From JBKQHQ01 sp052148715 (GTDB taxonomy: Bacteria; Pseudomonadota; Alphaproteobacteria; Rhizobiales; Xanthobacteraceae): a stretch of 16,329 bases of DNA. The translations under genes and the position numbers were made by a program. The notes beneath the pieces are model-generated. The model saw only the letters and a list, made by a program, of their open reading frames with translations, ran no database searches and was not told the DNA's origin. Positions 1-7,378 of this stretch are shown here, piece after piece. Position 1 is the first letter of the stretch. Every line of letters begins with the position of its first letter. The stretch lies in assembly GCA_052148715.1 (NCBI GenBank), contig JBKQHQ010000063.1, positions 1 through 16,329 on the forward strand. Reading direction: 5' to 3'.

Positions 1-57
1 TGCCAGCGGGCTTCCTACGGGCTCGCTCTTTCAGAGTGAGGTCCCTTTGAACGCCGA

Positions 58-129
58 TCAATAATCGGATAGCTTTACGTTGCTGGAGATCGCGTCACGA
101 ATTCCAACCACATTCCGGACGGCACCCAT
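58..129 (-). CDS. Possible 23-residue ORF
   Basis: A very short minus-strand frame beginning MGAVRNVVGIRDAISSN. The only support is upstream: a GGGAG Shine-Dalgarno-like sequence about 7 nt before the ATG, and before that a GGAAC-N16-AGTT box at 149-173 that resembles an EcfG promoter. I do not recognise the peptide. It could equally be the tail of a decayed gene or chance, so the call is weak. Confidence 0.18.
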   Translation of the reverse strand: MGAVRNVVGIRDAISSNVKLSDY

Positions 130-439
130 CGCGCACTCCCACCACACCAACTGAGGGATGAAAAGAGGGTTCCGGCAACCACCCAAGGATTACCCAAGGA
201 TGTCGCGCCTAAGCAATCCGATGACGCCGAATGCGATGCAATTGGCGTGACTGACATGGGGCCGCTGTTGCGCAAGCCAGCCAGCACGCCGAGGCGGTAA
301 TGCGTGCAACACGGTAGGCAATCCCAGGACACCGCCGGGTCCGTATGGAATTGGGCTATCAACAAGGCCAAGACGCCGATCCGTGGGCCGCGAATTGACC
401 CTGCTTCAAGCCGCAGCGTTCGACATTTCGCCTGTCAGA
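130..439. other. Gene-poor stretch with a short tandem repeat
   Basis: Apart from the EcfG-like box at 149-173, I see no convincing gene. Positions 181-201 contain the decamer ACCCAAGGAT twice, one base apart, probably replication slippage. A 98-codon minus-strand frame across 75-371 has composition unlike a real protein and is not annotated. Confidence 0.4.
149..173 (-). promoter_or_regulatory. EcfG-like promoter (GGAAC-N16-AGTT)
   Basis: Reading the minus strand, GGAAC (173-169) is followed after 16 nt by AGTT (152-149). The alphaproteobacterial EcfG consensus is GGAAC-N16/17-CGTT, so the -35 box is perfect and the -10 box is one base off. It points at the tiny ORF at 58-129. The spacing would put the transcript start near 143. 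Confidence 0.3.
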
Positions 440-604
440 TCAAAGCCGACCCATGAGCAGCAGGACGACCACGACGATCAGGATGATGCCTATGATGCCA
501 ATGCCGCCGTGACCGTAGCCGTAGCCGTAACCGCCGAAGCGGCCACTGAAGCCACCAAACAAGAAGATGACGAGAAGGATGACGAGTATAAGTCCGATGG
601 ACAT
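440..604 (-). CDS. DUF3309-like small membrane protein
   Basis: A 54-residue protein with two hydrophobic stretches, about residues 3-16 (IGLILVILLVIFLF) and 33-52 (ending VVVVLLLMGRL), joined by a Gly/Tyr-rich loop (GGYGYGYGHGG). This layout, with a final LLLxGRL, is what I know from the DUF3309 family of tiny membrane proteins in rhizobia; the function is unknown. The ATG is preceded by AAGGGAG at good spacing. Its opposite strand shows an open Asp-rich frame that is only a by-product of the Ile/Val/Tyr codons here. It lies 90 nt downstream of the DUF3096-like gene on the same strand, so the two may share a transcript. The family call comes from the pattern alone. Confidence 0.75.
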   Translation of the reverse strand: MSIGLILVILLVIFLFGGFSGRFGGYGYGYGHGGIGIIGIILIVVVVLLLMGRL

Positions 605-694
605 GGTCTATCTCCCTTGCCATACTACGCTTGTTTGCCAGAGTGCGTGAAATTGACCGCACCAAGGCCTGTGCCGGCACTCGCAACTCGCCCA

Positions 695-850
695 TTACCT
701 CATGAAATGGTAGATGCCGTTGAGTCCGACCAAGCCTACCACGATGAGGTAGAAGGCGACGATGTAGTTCAAAAGCCTCGGCATGATCAGGATCAGAATG
801 CCGGCGACAAGAGCGACGATCGGCGCGATGTGACCGGTGTTGAAATCCAT
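695..850 (-). CDS. DUF3096-like small membrane protein
   Basis: A 51-residue protein. Residues 9-27 form one membrane helix containing AGILILIMPRLLNYIVA, and a second runs to about residue 45 (FYLIVVGLVGLNG). The ILIxPRLLNYIVAxYLIVxGLxGL signature is characteristic of DUF3096, a family of about 50-residue inner-membrane proteins without a known role. Translation probably starts at the ATG after GGGAG. It lies between the histidine kinase (ending at 981) and the DUF3309-like gene, all on the minus strand. The 130-nt gap after the kinase leaves room for its own promoter, but I found no clear EcfG box there. Confidence 0.8.
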   Translation of the reverse strand: MDFNTGHIAPIVALVAGILILIMPRLLNYIVAFYLIVVGLVGLNGIYHFMR

Positions 851-980
851 TTAAAATCTCCCGGAATTGGCTGGGTTCGACGACGAATTCGATCTACCGC
901 CTTCACGCACGGCCCCTGACTGTGACGCGAACAGCCCATTTAGCTTCGCTCCGACAAGACAAACCCCTATCCACCGCCGC

Positions 981-2072
981 TCACGCGACCCGCACGTTCG
1001 TCGAAAACGTGGCGCGAGTGATCGATACGCTCGTTCCGTTTGGGCTCGCCAGGGTTTCTACCTGGGCATCCAGCTGATGTGCGAGTGCCTTGACGATGCT
1101 CGTGCCGAGCCCAGTTTTTTCTTGGGCAAAGACGCCGTCCGGTCTGCCAAATCCGTTGTCGGTAACCGAAAGCTTCCAGTTCGTTCCTGCGACATCGTAC
1201 TGGACGATTATCTGACCATCACTCTTGTCGTTGGGGAATGCGTGCTTCAACGCATTTATGACAAGTTCCGTGACGATCAACCCGAAGCACTCTGCCTGAC
1301 GGGAATTCGCACTTCCTCCGTTGCCGCATACCTTGAGTGAGATTGGTCGAATATCGCCAATCATCGAGGATGCGAGCGTCTCGCAGAGCTTTGAGAGATA
1401 GGGCGTTATTTCGATCGACCCGCTGGCCCCCGTGGCATGGAGGAGTTGCTGGAGAGCCGCCATCGAGATGACCCGCGAATGCGCTTCTTCCAGATGAAGT
1501 CGCGTCTCTTCCGATTGTACCGCCCGAGCCTTCATCAAAATTATGCTGGCGATGATTTGCAGGCTATTGGCGACTCGATGCTGCATTTCCTCAAGCAGTA
1601 TGTCCTTCTGCCGCAGTAGTTCCTCCCTTTCGCGCTCCAAGGCGCGTTGCCGGGTCACGTCCTCTATGCCAAGCAGAATGGTCGTATCGGCACCTTTCTC
1701 GTAGAACACCTGCCGTGCGTTCAAGCGCATCGTGCGGTGTCCTACACTGGGGAACTCGTGCTCGACCTCATAATCTTGCATGACGCCATGCTCAGGTACG
1801 ATCTTTTCCAAGAGCAATCGAAGCTTTGGAATATCCCATTGACCATCGCCCAGCTCATACAGAAGCCTGCCTTGGGTCTCCTCGGGGCTAACCTTGAAGA
1901 CGGTATAAAAGGAGCGGCTCGCGGCTATCACGCGCAGGTCCTTCTGAAGCACAAGAATAGGCTCGCCGACGGTGTCAACAATCGCTTGGGCGAGTGCGCA
2001 CGCATCCTCGACGTTGGTGAATTGCTTCCTGAACCCGTTGAGTTCCACAAAACCTCCAGCCCTCGGCAGCAT
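981..2072 (-). CDS. PAS / HisKA_2 sensor histidine kinase
   Basis: A 363-residue cytoplasmic kinase with no membrane segment or signal peptide. A PAS-type sensor domain covers about 27-140 (from IVDTVGEPILVLQKDLRV to LLGIEDVTRQR), followed by a short coiled linker (142-158). The dimerisation/phosphoacceptor region has EMQHRVANSLQ with His165 as the likely phosphorylated residue, as in HisKA_2 (PF07568). The ATPase has the N-box VTELVINALKHAF (Asn273), the G1 box DNGFG (305-309) and the G2 box GLGTSIV (321-327), so it looks catalytically complete. Kinases of this class often feed the alphaproteobacterial general stress response, but no response regulator, PhyR or NepR lies in the window, so this is an orphan. 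A GTG at 2048 preceded by GGAGG (2057-2053) is a better-supported start than the ATG at 2072 and would remove eight residues. An 18-bp repeated motif lies about 150 nt upstream, pointing at this gene. Confidence 0.92.
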   Translation of the reverse strand: MLPRAGGFVELNGFRKQFTNVEDACALAQAIVDTVGEPILVLQKDLRVIAASRSFYTVFKVSPEETQGRLLYELGDGQWDIPKLRLLLEKIVPEHGVMQDYEVEHEFPSVGHRTMRLNARQVFYEKGADTTILLGIEDVTRQRALEREREELLRQKDILLEEMQHRVANSLQIIASIILMKARAVQSEETRLHLEEAHSRVISMAALQQLLHATGASGSIEITPYLSKLCETLASSMIGDIRPISLKVCGNGGSANSRQAECFGLIVTELVINALKHAFPNDKSDGQIIVQYDVAGTNWKLSVTDNGFGRPDGVFAQEKTGLGTSIVKALAHQLDAQVETLASPNGTSVSITRATFSTNVRVA

Positions 2073-2223
2073 CGGTGACCAGTTTATCTACCCGCAGGGG
2101 CGCATTTCGCGCGGCTGCGCAATAAGCGCCCTGACCGTAGGAGTTACTGGGCCAACGGCAGATTGGCGAGTAAGGATCTGTCTAGACCATACTGTTTAAT
2201 GGTAGGGCGGATGCAGGAGTGAA

Positions 2224-2241
2224 GTCTGTATAATATTGACC
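2224..2241 (-). promoter_or_regulatory. 18-bp repeated motif, site A
   Basis: The minus strand reads GGTCAATATTATACAGAC. It is an imperfect dyad (GTCnnTAT-T-ATAnnGAC) and is the best match to the consensus of six such sites in this window. It points at the histidine kinase, 151 nt from the ATG. Its regulator is unknown. Confidence 0.5.
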
Positions 2242-2281
2242 ACCCTTTGATTTTCGTCCGATATCCGACCAACGAATGCCT

Positions 2282-2306
2282 GGAACGTTGACGGCGACGA
2301 TGCGTT
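2282..2306 (+). promoter_or_regulatory. Perfect EcfG-type promoter (GGAAC-N16-CGTT)
   Basis: GGAAC (2282-2286), a 16-nt spacer and CGTT (2303-2306) match the alphaproteobacterial general-stress-response sigma consensus exactly. A transcript start would fall near 2313, almost on the ATG at 2315 of the possible frameshifted membrane peptide. Only one or no such match is expected by chance in this length, and two are present. Confidence 0.5.
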
Positions 2307-2314
2307 GGCAAAGG

Positions 2315-2441
2315 ATGGGAGTCGGGTGCGTTCATCTTGGCGCTGGCCTTCGGGGCTGTATTTCTTGTTGGCCTCATGATGGGGCCGGGGAGCGGTGATC
2401 GCCGAGCGAGCCCCCAGTGGACCGGGCTGACACTCCGCTAG
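2315..2441 (+). pseudogene. Possible frameshifted small membrane peptide
   Basis: The ATG at 2315 begins M-G-V-G. After a GGG run at 2324-2326, the +1 frame carries one clear membrane segment (FILALAFGAVFLVGLMM), a polar tail with Gly, Arg and Pro, and a stop at 2439-2441. Removing one G from the run would join them into a 41-residue single-pass protein. A perfect EcfG-type promoter ends nine bases before the ATG, so the message would be nearly leaderless. It may be a gene with a recent frameshift, a sequencing error, or chance. I do not recognise a family. Confidence 0.3.
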
Positions 2442-2479
2442 GCACCAGCCCCGTAATTCTCGTAAACCCTCCCCTGCGA

Positions 2480-2710
2480 TTTGCCGCAGATCCAGCCGAG
2501 TCAAAGGCGTATGGGAAGACGCCTCTGTGGCCCGACGGGCCAGGCCGAAATGGAGGGGCTCGAAGTCGGTAATGCCGATCGCGTCGCAAACTACCGCCTC
2601 GCCTTCGATAGTGACGGACGAGACCTGGAGGGCGTGCATGAACGGTCCGCTACTAGGGCGAAATCACGTAACGGATATTCGTGACGCGTCCTATCCCAAT
2701 AAAAGGCATC
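2480..2710 (-). pseudogene. Decayed ATP-dependent DNA ligase fragment
   Basis: Pieces of the ligase adenylation domain are readable in different minus-strand frames. One frame (about 2710-2650) gives RDFALVADRS, resembling the RFPLIxEA segment. The next (2639 to about 2540) gives LQVSSVTIEGEAVVCD, then GITDFEPLHF, matching the family pattern IDGEAVxxDxxGxxDFxxLHS. A third (about 2520-2490) gives VFPYAFDSAG, matching the FLYAFDLLELxG strand. Order and spacing are right, but at least two frameshifts separate them. The catalytic KxDG lysine and the OB domain are missing. This is a relic of a LigD/LigC-type ligase, an enzyme family common in several copies in rhizobia. Confidence 0.6.
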
Positions 2711-3115
2711 GCTTGCCGATGTCGCGGCGCAATCGCAGGCTCGGCACGGAACAGAAAGTAGCCAAGCTCCAGCTTGCCTTGGGGCGTGAGCCGCCTGCCG
2801 AAATGGCAATCATCCGACACCCGCGCGATACGGATTGGGCGCGAGCAAAATGGGGCGCGACGAGTAGGCGCGCCTTTGACGTTGTAAGGTTCCCTCGGCG
2901 CCGCGTTCGAGAATGAAATCGAGAGTTCAAGCGTGGGTGCGCCGCATTTTGCTGCGTAATCTGATCGGGCGCACGCGGGCTAGGTCGGGAGTGACTTCCA
3001 AGTTTTACGGAGCTTTGGTCCCGGATGACTTGACGGGAGCAATGGATCAAGCCTGAGCCTCAGTGGAGGTGGCCTGTCCTGTTTCTTCGGACCACGGTTA
3101 GCTTGAGACGGCTGC
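2711..3115. other. No recognisable gene; degenerate sequence
   Basis: Several open frames exist on both strands. One minus-strand frame (about 2980 to 2655) reads protein-like near its end (GKLELGYFLFRAEPAIAPR) but has no ATG start before its last 18 residues, and I cannot assign it. The stretch lies between two gene relics and is probably decayed coding DNA. Confidence 0.35.
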
Positions 3116-3319
3116 CCTCATCGCAGCCTGGTGGCTCCACGCAATGACGTGGGCTTGCTCAGCGAACAGTATGATCCCCGCGGCGGCCGGCTGGTCGGCA
3201 ACTTTCCGCAGGCTTTCTCCCATGTGGCGCTCATTAACAGCGCGATGGGTCTGACCAAGAAGGAAAATCCCGTCGAGCAGCGGTCGCATCCGGAGAAGGT
3301 GGTGAGCGCGGTATTTTGA
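3116..3319 (+). pseudogene. GH15 glucoamylase C-terminal fragment
   Basis: The plus strand encodes RNDVGLLSEQYDP, then LVGNFPQAFSHVALINSA, then PVEQR. These are the hallmark C-terminal segments of bacterial glycoside hydrolase family 15 proteins (RNDxGLLSEEYDP and GNFPQAFSHVALINTA; glucoamylase or trehalase-like). In the full enzyme of roughly 600 residues this is the last (alpha/alpha)6-barrel helix with its strictly conserved FPQAFSH. Here only about 60 residues remain, with no catalytic domain and no proper start (a GTG at 3131 is the first candidate). It is a remnant, not a working enzyme. A further frame just downstream, ending in ANIDRLIADVLKG at 3397, may be another relic tail. Confidence 0.65.
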
Positions 3320-3584
3320 TCCTGTCTCAAGACGGAGCGAACGGCGGCATTGATGCAGCCAATATTGACCGGCTGATTGCCGACGTGCTCAAAGGCTGAG
3401 GTATTTGGTTCGGCCGCGCCGGCGCCCCATAATCGGGGCAATGCGAGACGGTCCGAGGCGGGCGCCCGGTGTAAGAACGCGCCCCCGTCGGAGAGCGCTC
3501 CTACACTGATTTTAGCGGGAGCGATTCGCCGGGCCTGTAATGATCCAAGATGGTTCCGGAGAATGCCACGTTAGGTGGCAGTAC

Positions 3585-3977
3585 ATGGAAATGTCAAGTG
3601 TCCAGGTGGACGCAAGGAAGAGTGGCGTCAAAGTACGCCACACGCAAAAACCGTCGAAAGTTGGCGAAACGACCGGTGAAGTCCGTTTCCGCGCCGGCCG
3701 GGACGTGGCGACCATCCGGCTGCTGAACGGGGAGGCGACCAAGCGCCTTGTCGGCGTCGTCGTCGTAATACTGAACACCACCTTGGTGTTCACTCCGCTC
3801 CCCCTGGGCAACGTCCTCCCCGCCCTGGTGATCGCCCTGATCTCGCTGGCATATCTCCAGGAGGACGGGCTCCTGCTCTCGATCGCTCTGCTGGCCGCCG
3901 TAATCGTGCTGGCGGTCGAGGTCGCGGCGGTCTGGGAGGAGATCCTCGGCGCGAAATGGATCATCGGTCGCTGGTAG
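3585..3977 (+). CDS. Truncated ExoD-like membrane protein
   Basis: A 130-residue protein from the ATG at 3585, which has AGGTGG six bases upstream; an earlier in-frame ATG at 3540 is less well placed. From about residue 58 on (TKRLVGVVVVIL, PLPLGNVLPALVIALISLAYLQEDGLLL) it matches the C-terminal half of ExoD-family proteins, whose hallmark is PxPxGNxLPALxxxLxxLGLLxxDG. ExoD is linked to exopolysaccharide production and alkali tolerance in Sinorhizobium. Full-length members are near 200 residues with a related N-terminal half. Here the first about 50 residues (VRHTQKPSKVGETTGEVRF) are soluble and unlike ExoD. It is either a chimera made by recombination or a truncated gene that acquired a new start, so function is doubtful. 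Confidence 0.55.
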   Translation: MEMSSVQVDARKSGVKVRHTQKPSKVGETTGEVRFRAGRDVATIRLLNGEATKRLVGVVVVILNTTLVFTPLPLGNVLPALVIALISLAYLQEDGLLLSIALLAAVIVLAVEVAAVWEEILGAKWIIGRW

Positions 3978-4130
3978 CTCATCGTGGTGGCTCGGTCCTG
4001 TACGCCCTTGATCTGCTCGAACTCGCGGCGGCTGCGATCCGCGCAAGAGCGCATGCTATTAGAGCCGCCGCGAGGCGCTGGTGCGGCTCCTGCGTAAGAG
4101 CGGCGCACGATCTGCGCCGTCTGCACCCGG
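3978..4130 (+). pseudogene. Second ATP-dependent DNA ligase scrap
   Basis: Directly after the ExoD-like stop the plus strand reads HRGGSVLYALDLLEL, the ligase strand usually seen as HDGxVxLYAFDLLELxG. After a frame change LVRLLRKSGA follows at about 4080-4110, matching the RKxxLxxLLRKSxxG that normally comes about 15 residues later. Both pieces are in family order. No catalytic lysine or downstream domain is present. It is a separate relic from the one at 2480-2710, on the opposite strand, and abuts the 3' end of the MFS gene. Confidence 0.5.
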
Positions 4131-5420
4131 TCATCGGTGCTCGCTCCTGTTCGACGGATTGGTTTCCGGCATCAGCAGCCACGCGAGGAGCACTGCGGCC
4201 AGGGCCACTGCGGCGATGCCCAGAAATCCCGCCGCGCGGCCGAGGCTCCCGGCCACGAGGCCTGAAAGTGTCGTGCTGAGCGAAGCGCCGACCCCGGCCA
4301 TGGTCCCGACGAAGCCCTGCGCCAAGTTGAACCGGCCAGTACCCCTTGTGAGGTCGGCGACGATCAGCGCAGTGAGCACGCCCAGCATCGTCCCACCGAC
4401 GCCGTCGAGTACCTGAGCGGCGATGAGCATCATTGGATCAGCGGTCCAGGCAAACACCAGCGCACGGATCGGCAAGGCCGCGAATCCGACGAGCAGAAGT
4501 GGCCGGCGGCCCAGCGTGTTGGCCCAGCGTCCTGCCCATGGTGCCATCAGCATCACGATCACCTGGGGGACCATGATCAATGCTGAGACGATGAGCGAGG
4601 AATGAGCTCCCTTCCCGTACGCAAGCGCCTCGCCGGCGAGCGGCAGCATCGACGCGTTGGCCATCTGGAACAAGAACAAGCAGCCGGCAAATGTGAGCAG
4701 GCTGCGATTCTTCCAAAGGCTCCGGCGCGATGCTTGCGGTCGTGTGCTCGGCCCTTGGTGATCCGAGAGGCGCGGGGCGTGGCCGAAGTGGATGTCTGAA
4801 GGCTGGATGCGGCCGAGAGCGGCGAGCAGCGGCAGCACCAGGGCGGCGGCAACGAGAAATATCGCGCGATACGACAGTAAATAGCCGATGAGCCCCATCA
4901 GGCCGGCCGCCGCTACCCCTCCCGCTGAGGCGAAGCGCTGATTGCGTCCGAGCCGCTCGGCGAGCGCTCCGTGACCGACTAGGCCAAGGCTGACGGCAGC
5001 AATCCCCAGCCCTAGGAACCCGCCGGTGATCCCTTGGAGAACTAGAGCGGCCAACACGAGCGGGAAACTCGGCCAAAGTGCAATAATCACGGCGCCGGCT
5101 GCAACCATGGCGGCACCCAGCGCGACCACAATTCGCTTCGATCGGATGGCGTCGAGTAGTTCACCGCCGGGTACCTGACTCAGCAGCCCTGCAAACCCAG
5201 CTGCCGTCAGTACAAAACCGATATTCTGTTGGGTCCATTCTTGGTCGGCTAGAAACACGGCGACGTAGGGGCCGAAGCCGGACAATGCTCCGGCGAGAAA
5301 CAGGTTGACGGCGTCAAGGCCGCCCAAGCTAGCATCGGAAGGTGATGGTTCAATTGCATCCGCGACCCCCGCGGCATCCGCAGTGATGACCATTGTGCTC
5401 GGACTCCGGCTATTGGCCAC
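4131..5420 (-). CDS. MFS transporter
   Basis: A 12-helix major facilitator superfamily permease, 429 residues from the GTG at 5420. Two six-helix halves are joined by a polar cytoplasmic loop (HAPRLSDHQGPSTRPQASRR). Each half has the loop 2-3 signature in loose form: LLDAIRSKR in the first, AGRWANTLGRRPLLL in the second. The family is secondary transport; the substrate cannot be told from sequence, although drug or sugar efflux relatives are common. I prefer the GTG at 5420 because AAGGGAG precedes it by five bases. A GTG 66 nt upstream (5486) keeps the frame open but lacks a ribosome site. The gene is convergent with the ligase scrap at 3978-4130. A 59-codon frame ends inside its ribosome-binding site, suggesting possible translational coupling. 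Confidence 0.88.
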   Translation of the reverse strand: MANSRSPSTMVITADAAGVADAIEPSPSDASLGGLDAVNLFLAGALSGFGPYVAVFLADQEWTQQNIGFVLTAAGFAGLLSQVPGGELLDAIRSKRIVVALGAAMVAAGAVIIALWPSFPLVLAALVLQGITGGFLGLGIAAVSLGLVGHGALAERLGRNQRFASAGGVAAAGLMGLIGYLLSYRAIFLVAAALVLPLLAALGRIQPSDIHFGHAPRLSDHQGPSTRPQASRRSLWKNRSLLTFAGCLFLFQMANASMLPLAGEALAYGKGAHSSLIVSALIMVPQVIVMLMAPWAGRWANTLGRRPLLLVGFAALPIRALVFAWTADPMMLIAAQVLDGVGGTMLGVLTALIVADLTRGTGRFNLAQGFVGTMAGVGASLSTTLSGLVAGSLGRAAGFLGIAAVALAAVLLAWLLMPETNPSNRSEHR

Positions 5421-5430
5421 GCACGCTCCC

Positions 5431-5610
5431 TTAGCCCTCTGCTGTCGGAATCCGACGAGTCCGGATGGAGGGCTTTTGCTGGCCACCGAGGGAAACCTGG
5501 ACGATATCTGACACTTGGCTCATCGGCTGGGCGAGCTTGGTCGCGACGAACGCTCCTTTAAGATTGAAGTGGCCATGCAATAAACCGTGTCGATCGCCCT
5601 GAAGACGCAT
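5431..5610 (-). CDS. Possible 59-residue upstream ORF
   Basis: The ATG at 5610 begins MRLQGDRHGLLHGHFN and the frame runs to a TAA at 5433-5431, ten bases before the GTG of the MFS gene and overlapping its AAGGGAG ribosome site. That arrangement fits translational coupling. I recognise no domain and the ORF's own ribosome site is poor. The frame stays open upstream of the ATG as far as a stop near 5680, so it could also be a gene remnant. Confidence 0.25.
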   Translation of the reverse strand: MRLQGDRHGLLHGHFNLKGAFVATKLAQPMSQVSDIVQVSLGGQQKPSIRTRRIPTAEG

Positions 5611-5712
5611 AACAAGATTCTCATCGATGATTGATGCACTTGCCGCATCGTCGGCCGGGCGGGTGTAGGTGCAGAGTTAATTCAAAAGACTTATCACAGG
5701 GCAACGGCTAAG

Positions 5713-6861
5713 TCAGGGCAGACCCACCGTTTCCGAGCGCGGCGCAGGATCACCATGAGGGCCCTGGCCATTCAGCTCCTTTTTCGAAACAGGTCGTCGC
5801 ATTGGTAGAACCGCCTTGCGTTCCGAAATCGACACCTCTTTGAGCAGCGAACGGTAGAGCGAGACATAATCCGTGGCCATGCGCGTGGAGGAAAATCGTT
5901 GCGCAAACCGCTGCCTAACAGCGCGGCGATCGAGCGCAAGCACCTGCGGCAGCATCCCGACCGCCTCCTCCACCGTATCAACGATGGCGCCCGTGACGCC
6001 TTGGTCGACGACTTCCGGAACGGAGCCGTGGCGGAACGCAAGGACGGGTGTGCCGCACGCCATCGCCTCGATCATCACCAAGCCGAATGGCTCCGGCCAA
6101 TCGATGGGGAATAAAAGGGCTTCCGCTTCGCCCAAAAATTTACTCTTGTTGCGTTCATTGATCTCCCCGATGAGCTCTACGCCAGGCTCGCTCAGCAGCG
6201 GTGCGATCTTCTCGCGAAAATAGGCTTCATCGACCTTGTCGACTTTGGCAGCGATCTTCAGCGGAATGCCGAGCGTCCGCGCGATCTTGATGGCGCGCTC
6301 CGGCCCCTTTTCCGGCGAGATGCGGCCGAGAAACGCGACATAGCCGCCGCGCGGGTTGTAGTTCGGCTCGTGTAAATTTGCGGGTATGCCGTGATGTATG
6401 GCGGCGACGACGTTGGCGCTCGAAATAGGCCGCCGCTGGTCGTTGGAAATCGACACCAGTGGCATTTCACTGAAGCCGATATAAAGCGGCTTGAGATCGG
6501 GAAGGTCTTGGCGGCCGTGAAGAGTGGTCACCGTCCGGTTGGCCATTGGTCGGAAAAGCGGGAAATGAAACTGGTCGATGTGGAAATGCAAAATGTCGAA
6601 TTCTTCTGCAAGCTGGCGTACCCTGTCCAGCATCAGCATGTAATAAGGGATCGGGTCGCGGACATTGCTGTCGAGGCGCAATGCCGTGGAAGCGCAGCCC
6701 ACCAGATTTGCGGCGGTAATGGAGTCCGCGCTTGCAAACAAGGTCACCTCATGACCTTGTCGGACCAGCTCTTCGGTGAGATAGGAAACGATTCGCTCGG
6801 TTCCACCATAAAGCCGCGGTGGAACGCTCTCCATCAGCGGCGCGATCTGGGCAATTTTCAT
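5713..6861 (-). CDS. GT4 family glycosyltransferase
   Basis: A 382-residue GT-B-fold retaining glycosyltransferase. The N-terminal Rossmann domain starts at once (MKIAQIAPLMESVPPRLYGG) with the acceptor-side glycine loop YGGTE (18-22). Later features are TLHGRQDLP (113-121), the FLGRISPEKG donor-site motif with Arg180 and Lys185, and the EX7E pair in EPFGLVMIE (Glu257, Glu265) followed by AMACGTPV. All are hallmarks of GT4. The donor is a nucleotide sugar and the acceptor is unknown; a role in exopolysaccharide or glycogen-type metabolism is plausible but unproven. The ATG at 6861 is chosen because homology begins there and GGAG lies nine bases upstream; an in-frame ATG at 6924 falls within the repeated 18-bp motif. 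The last 40 residues are a polar tail beyond the fold. Confidence 0.92.
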   Translation of the reverse strand: MKIAQIAPLMESVPPRLYGGTERIVSYLTEELVRQGHEVTLFASADSITAANLVGCASTALRLDSNVRDPIPYYMLMLDRVRQLAEEFDILHFHIDQFHFPLFRPMANRTVTTLHGRQDLPDLKPLYIGFSEMPLVSISNDQRRPISSANVVAAIHHGIPANLHEPNYNPRGGYVAFLGRISPEKGPERAIKIARTLGIPLKIAAKVDKVDEAYFREKIAPLLSEPGVELIGEINERNKSKFLGEAEALLFPIDWPEPFGLVMIEAMACGTPVLAFRHGSVPEVVDQGVTGAIVDTVEEAVGMLPQVLALDRRAVRQRFAQRFSSTRMATDYVSLYRSLLKEVSISERKAVLPMRRPVSKKELNGQGPHGDPAPRSETVGLP

Positions 6862-6914
6862 ATTTTGTAGCTCCAAAACGACCGGCTGGTGACTTAAGCG
6901 CTGAGCTCGGCAGA

Positions 6915-6932
6915 GTCTGTACAATATTGAAC
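6915..6932 (-). promoter_or_regulatory. 18-bp repeated motif, site B
   Basis: The minus strand reads GTTCAATATTGTACAGAC, 53 nt before the ATG of the glycosyltransferase and pointing at it. It matches site A at 15 of 18 positions. The short distance fits a promoter or activator site. Confidence 0.5.
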
Positions 6933-7276
6933 TCTCGTCCCGAATGCGGAAACCGCCCCGTCGAGACGTACCATGAATAAAGCCTCGTCAGTCGGGATAA
7001 TCTGTCGGCGGTTTACGATGCCGGTATTTGCTCGAAGGGCATCCCTTCGCAAGCCATGGCCCCGCCCAAACACAGACGGCGAAAGGAGCGCTGAGGCGAT
7101 CCATTGGATGCTTTCTTAGGCGATATTTTAGTTAATTGTGCATGGGTAAGGTTCGCTGATACAATGCTTGGCGCGCTGTTTCGTTCCGCCGTACCTTTGC
7201 CACAAGGCAGCAGCCATGTCGGGACGAGTTTGTGGCGACAGCTCACGGTCACCCGAATAACGCTACTATCCGGTCT
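6933..7276. other. Intergenic, no convincing gene
   Basis: A 48-codon plus-strand frame from the ATG at 6973 and a 79-codon minus-strand frame (7013-7252) both lack ribosome sites and protein-like character. GGAAC-N16-CATT on the minus strand at 7187-7163 is a poor EcfG-like match with no gene behind it. Confidence 0.35.
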
Positions 7277-7304
7277 TTGAATTCGGCCTCCCCGTCGTTA
7301 TATT
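7277..7304 (+). promoter_or_regulatory. Sigma70-like promoter candidate
   Basis: TTGAAT (7277-7282), a 16-nt spacer and TATATT (7299-7304) precede the two coupled genes at 7379-7788. The -10 box lies inside a 13-bp palindrome, TATATTGAATATA (7299-7311), which could also be an operator. The leader would be about 68 nt. Confidence 0.35.
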
Positions 7305-7378
7305 GAATATATCAGCGGATACGCATGGGCGTGGCTGAGAGACCGCTTGTGCTCCCGCCTGACACAAGGGAGGTGGCC

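Noticed and set aside
383..919. Asp-rich 178-codon plus-strand frame
   Set aside because: It is the antisense shadow of the two small membrane protein genes at 440-604 and 695-850, which have ribosome sites and family signatures.
1647..2078. 143-codon plus-strand frame
   Set aside because: Antisense to the N-terminal PAS region of the histidine kinase; composition is explained by that gene.
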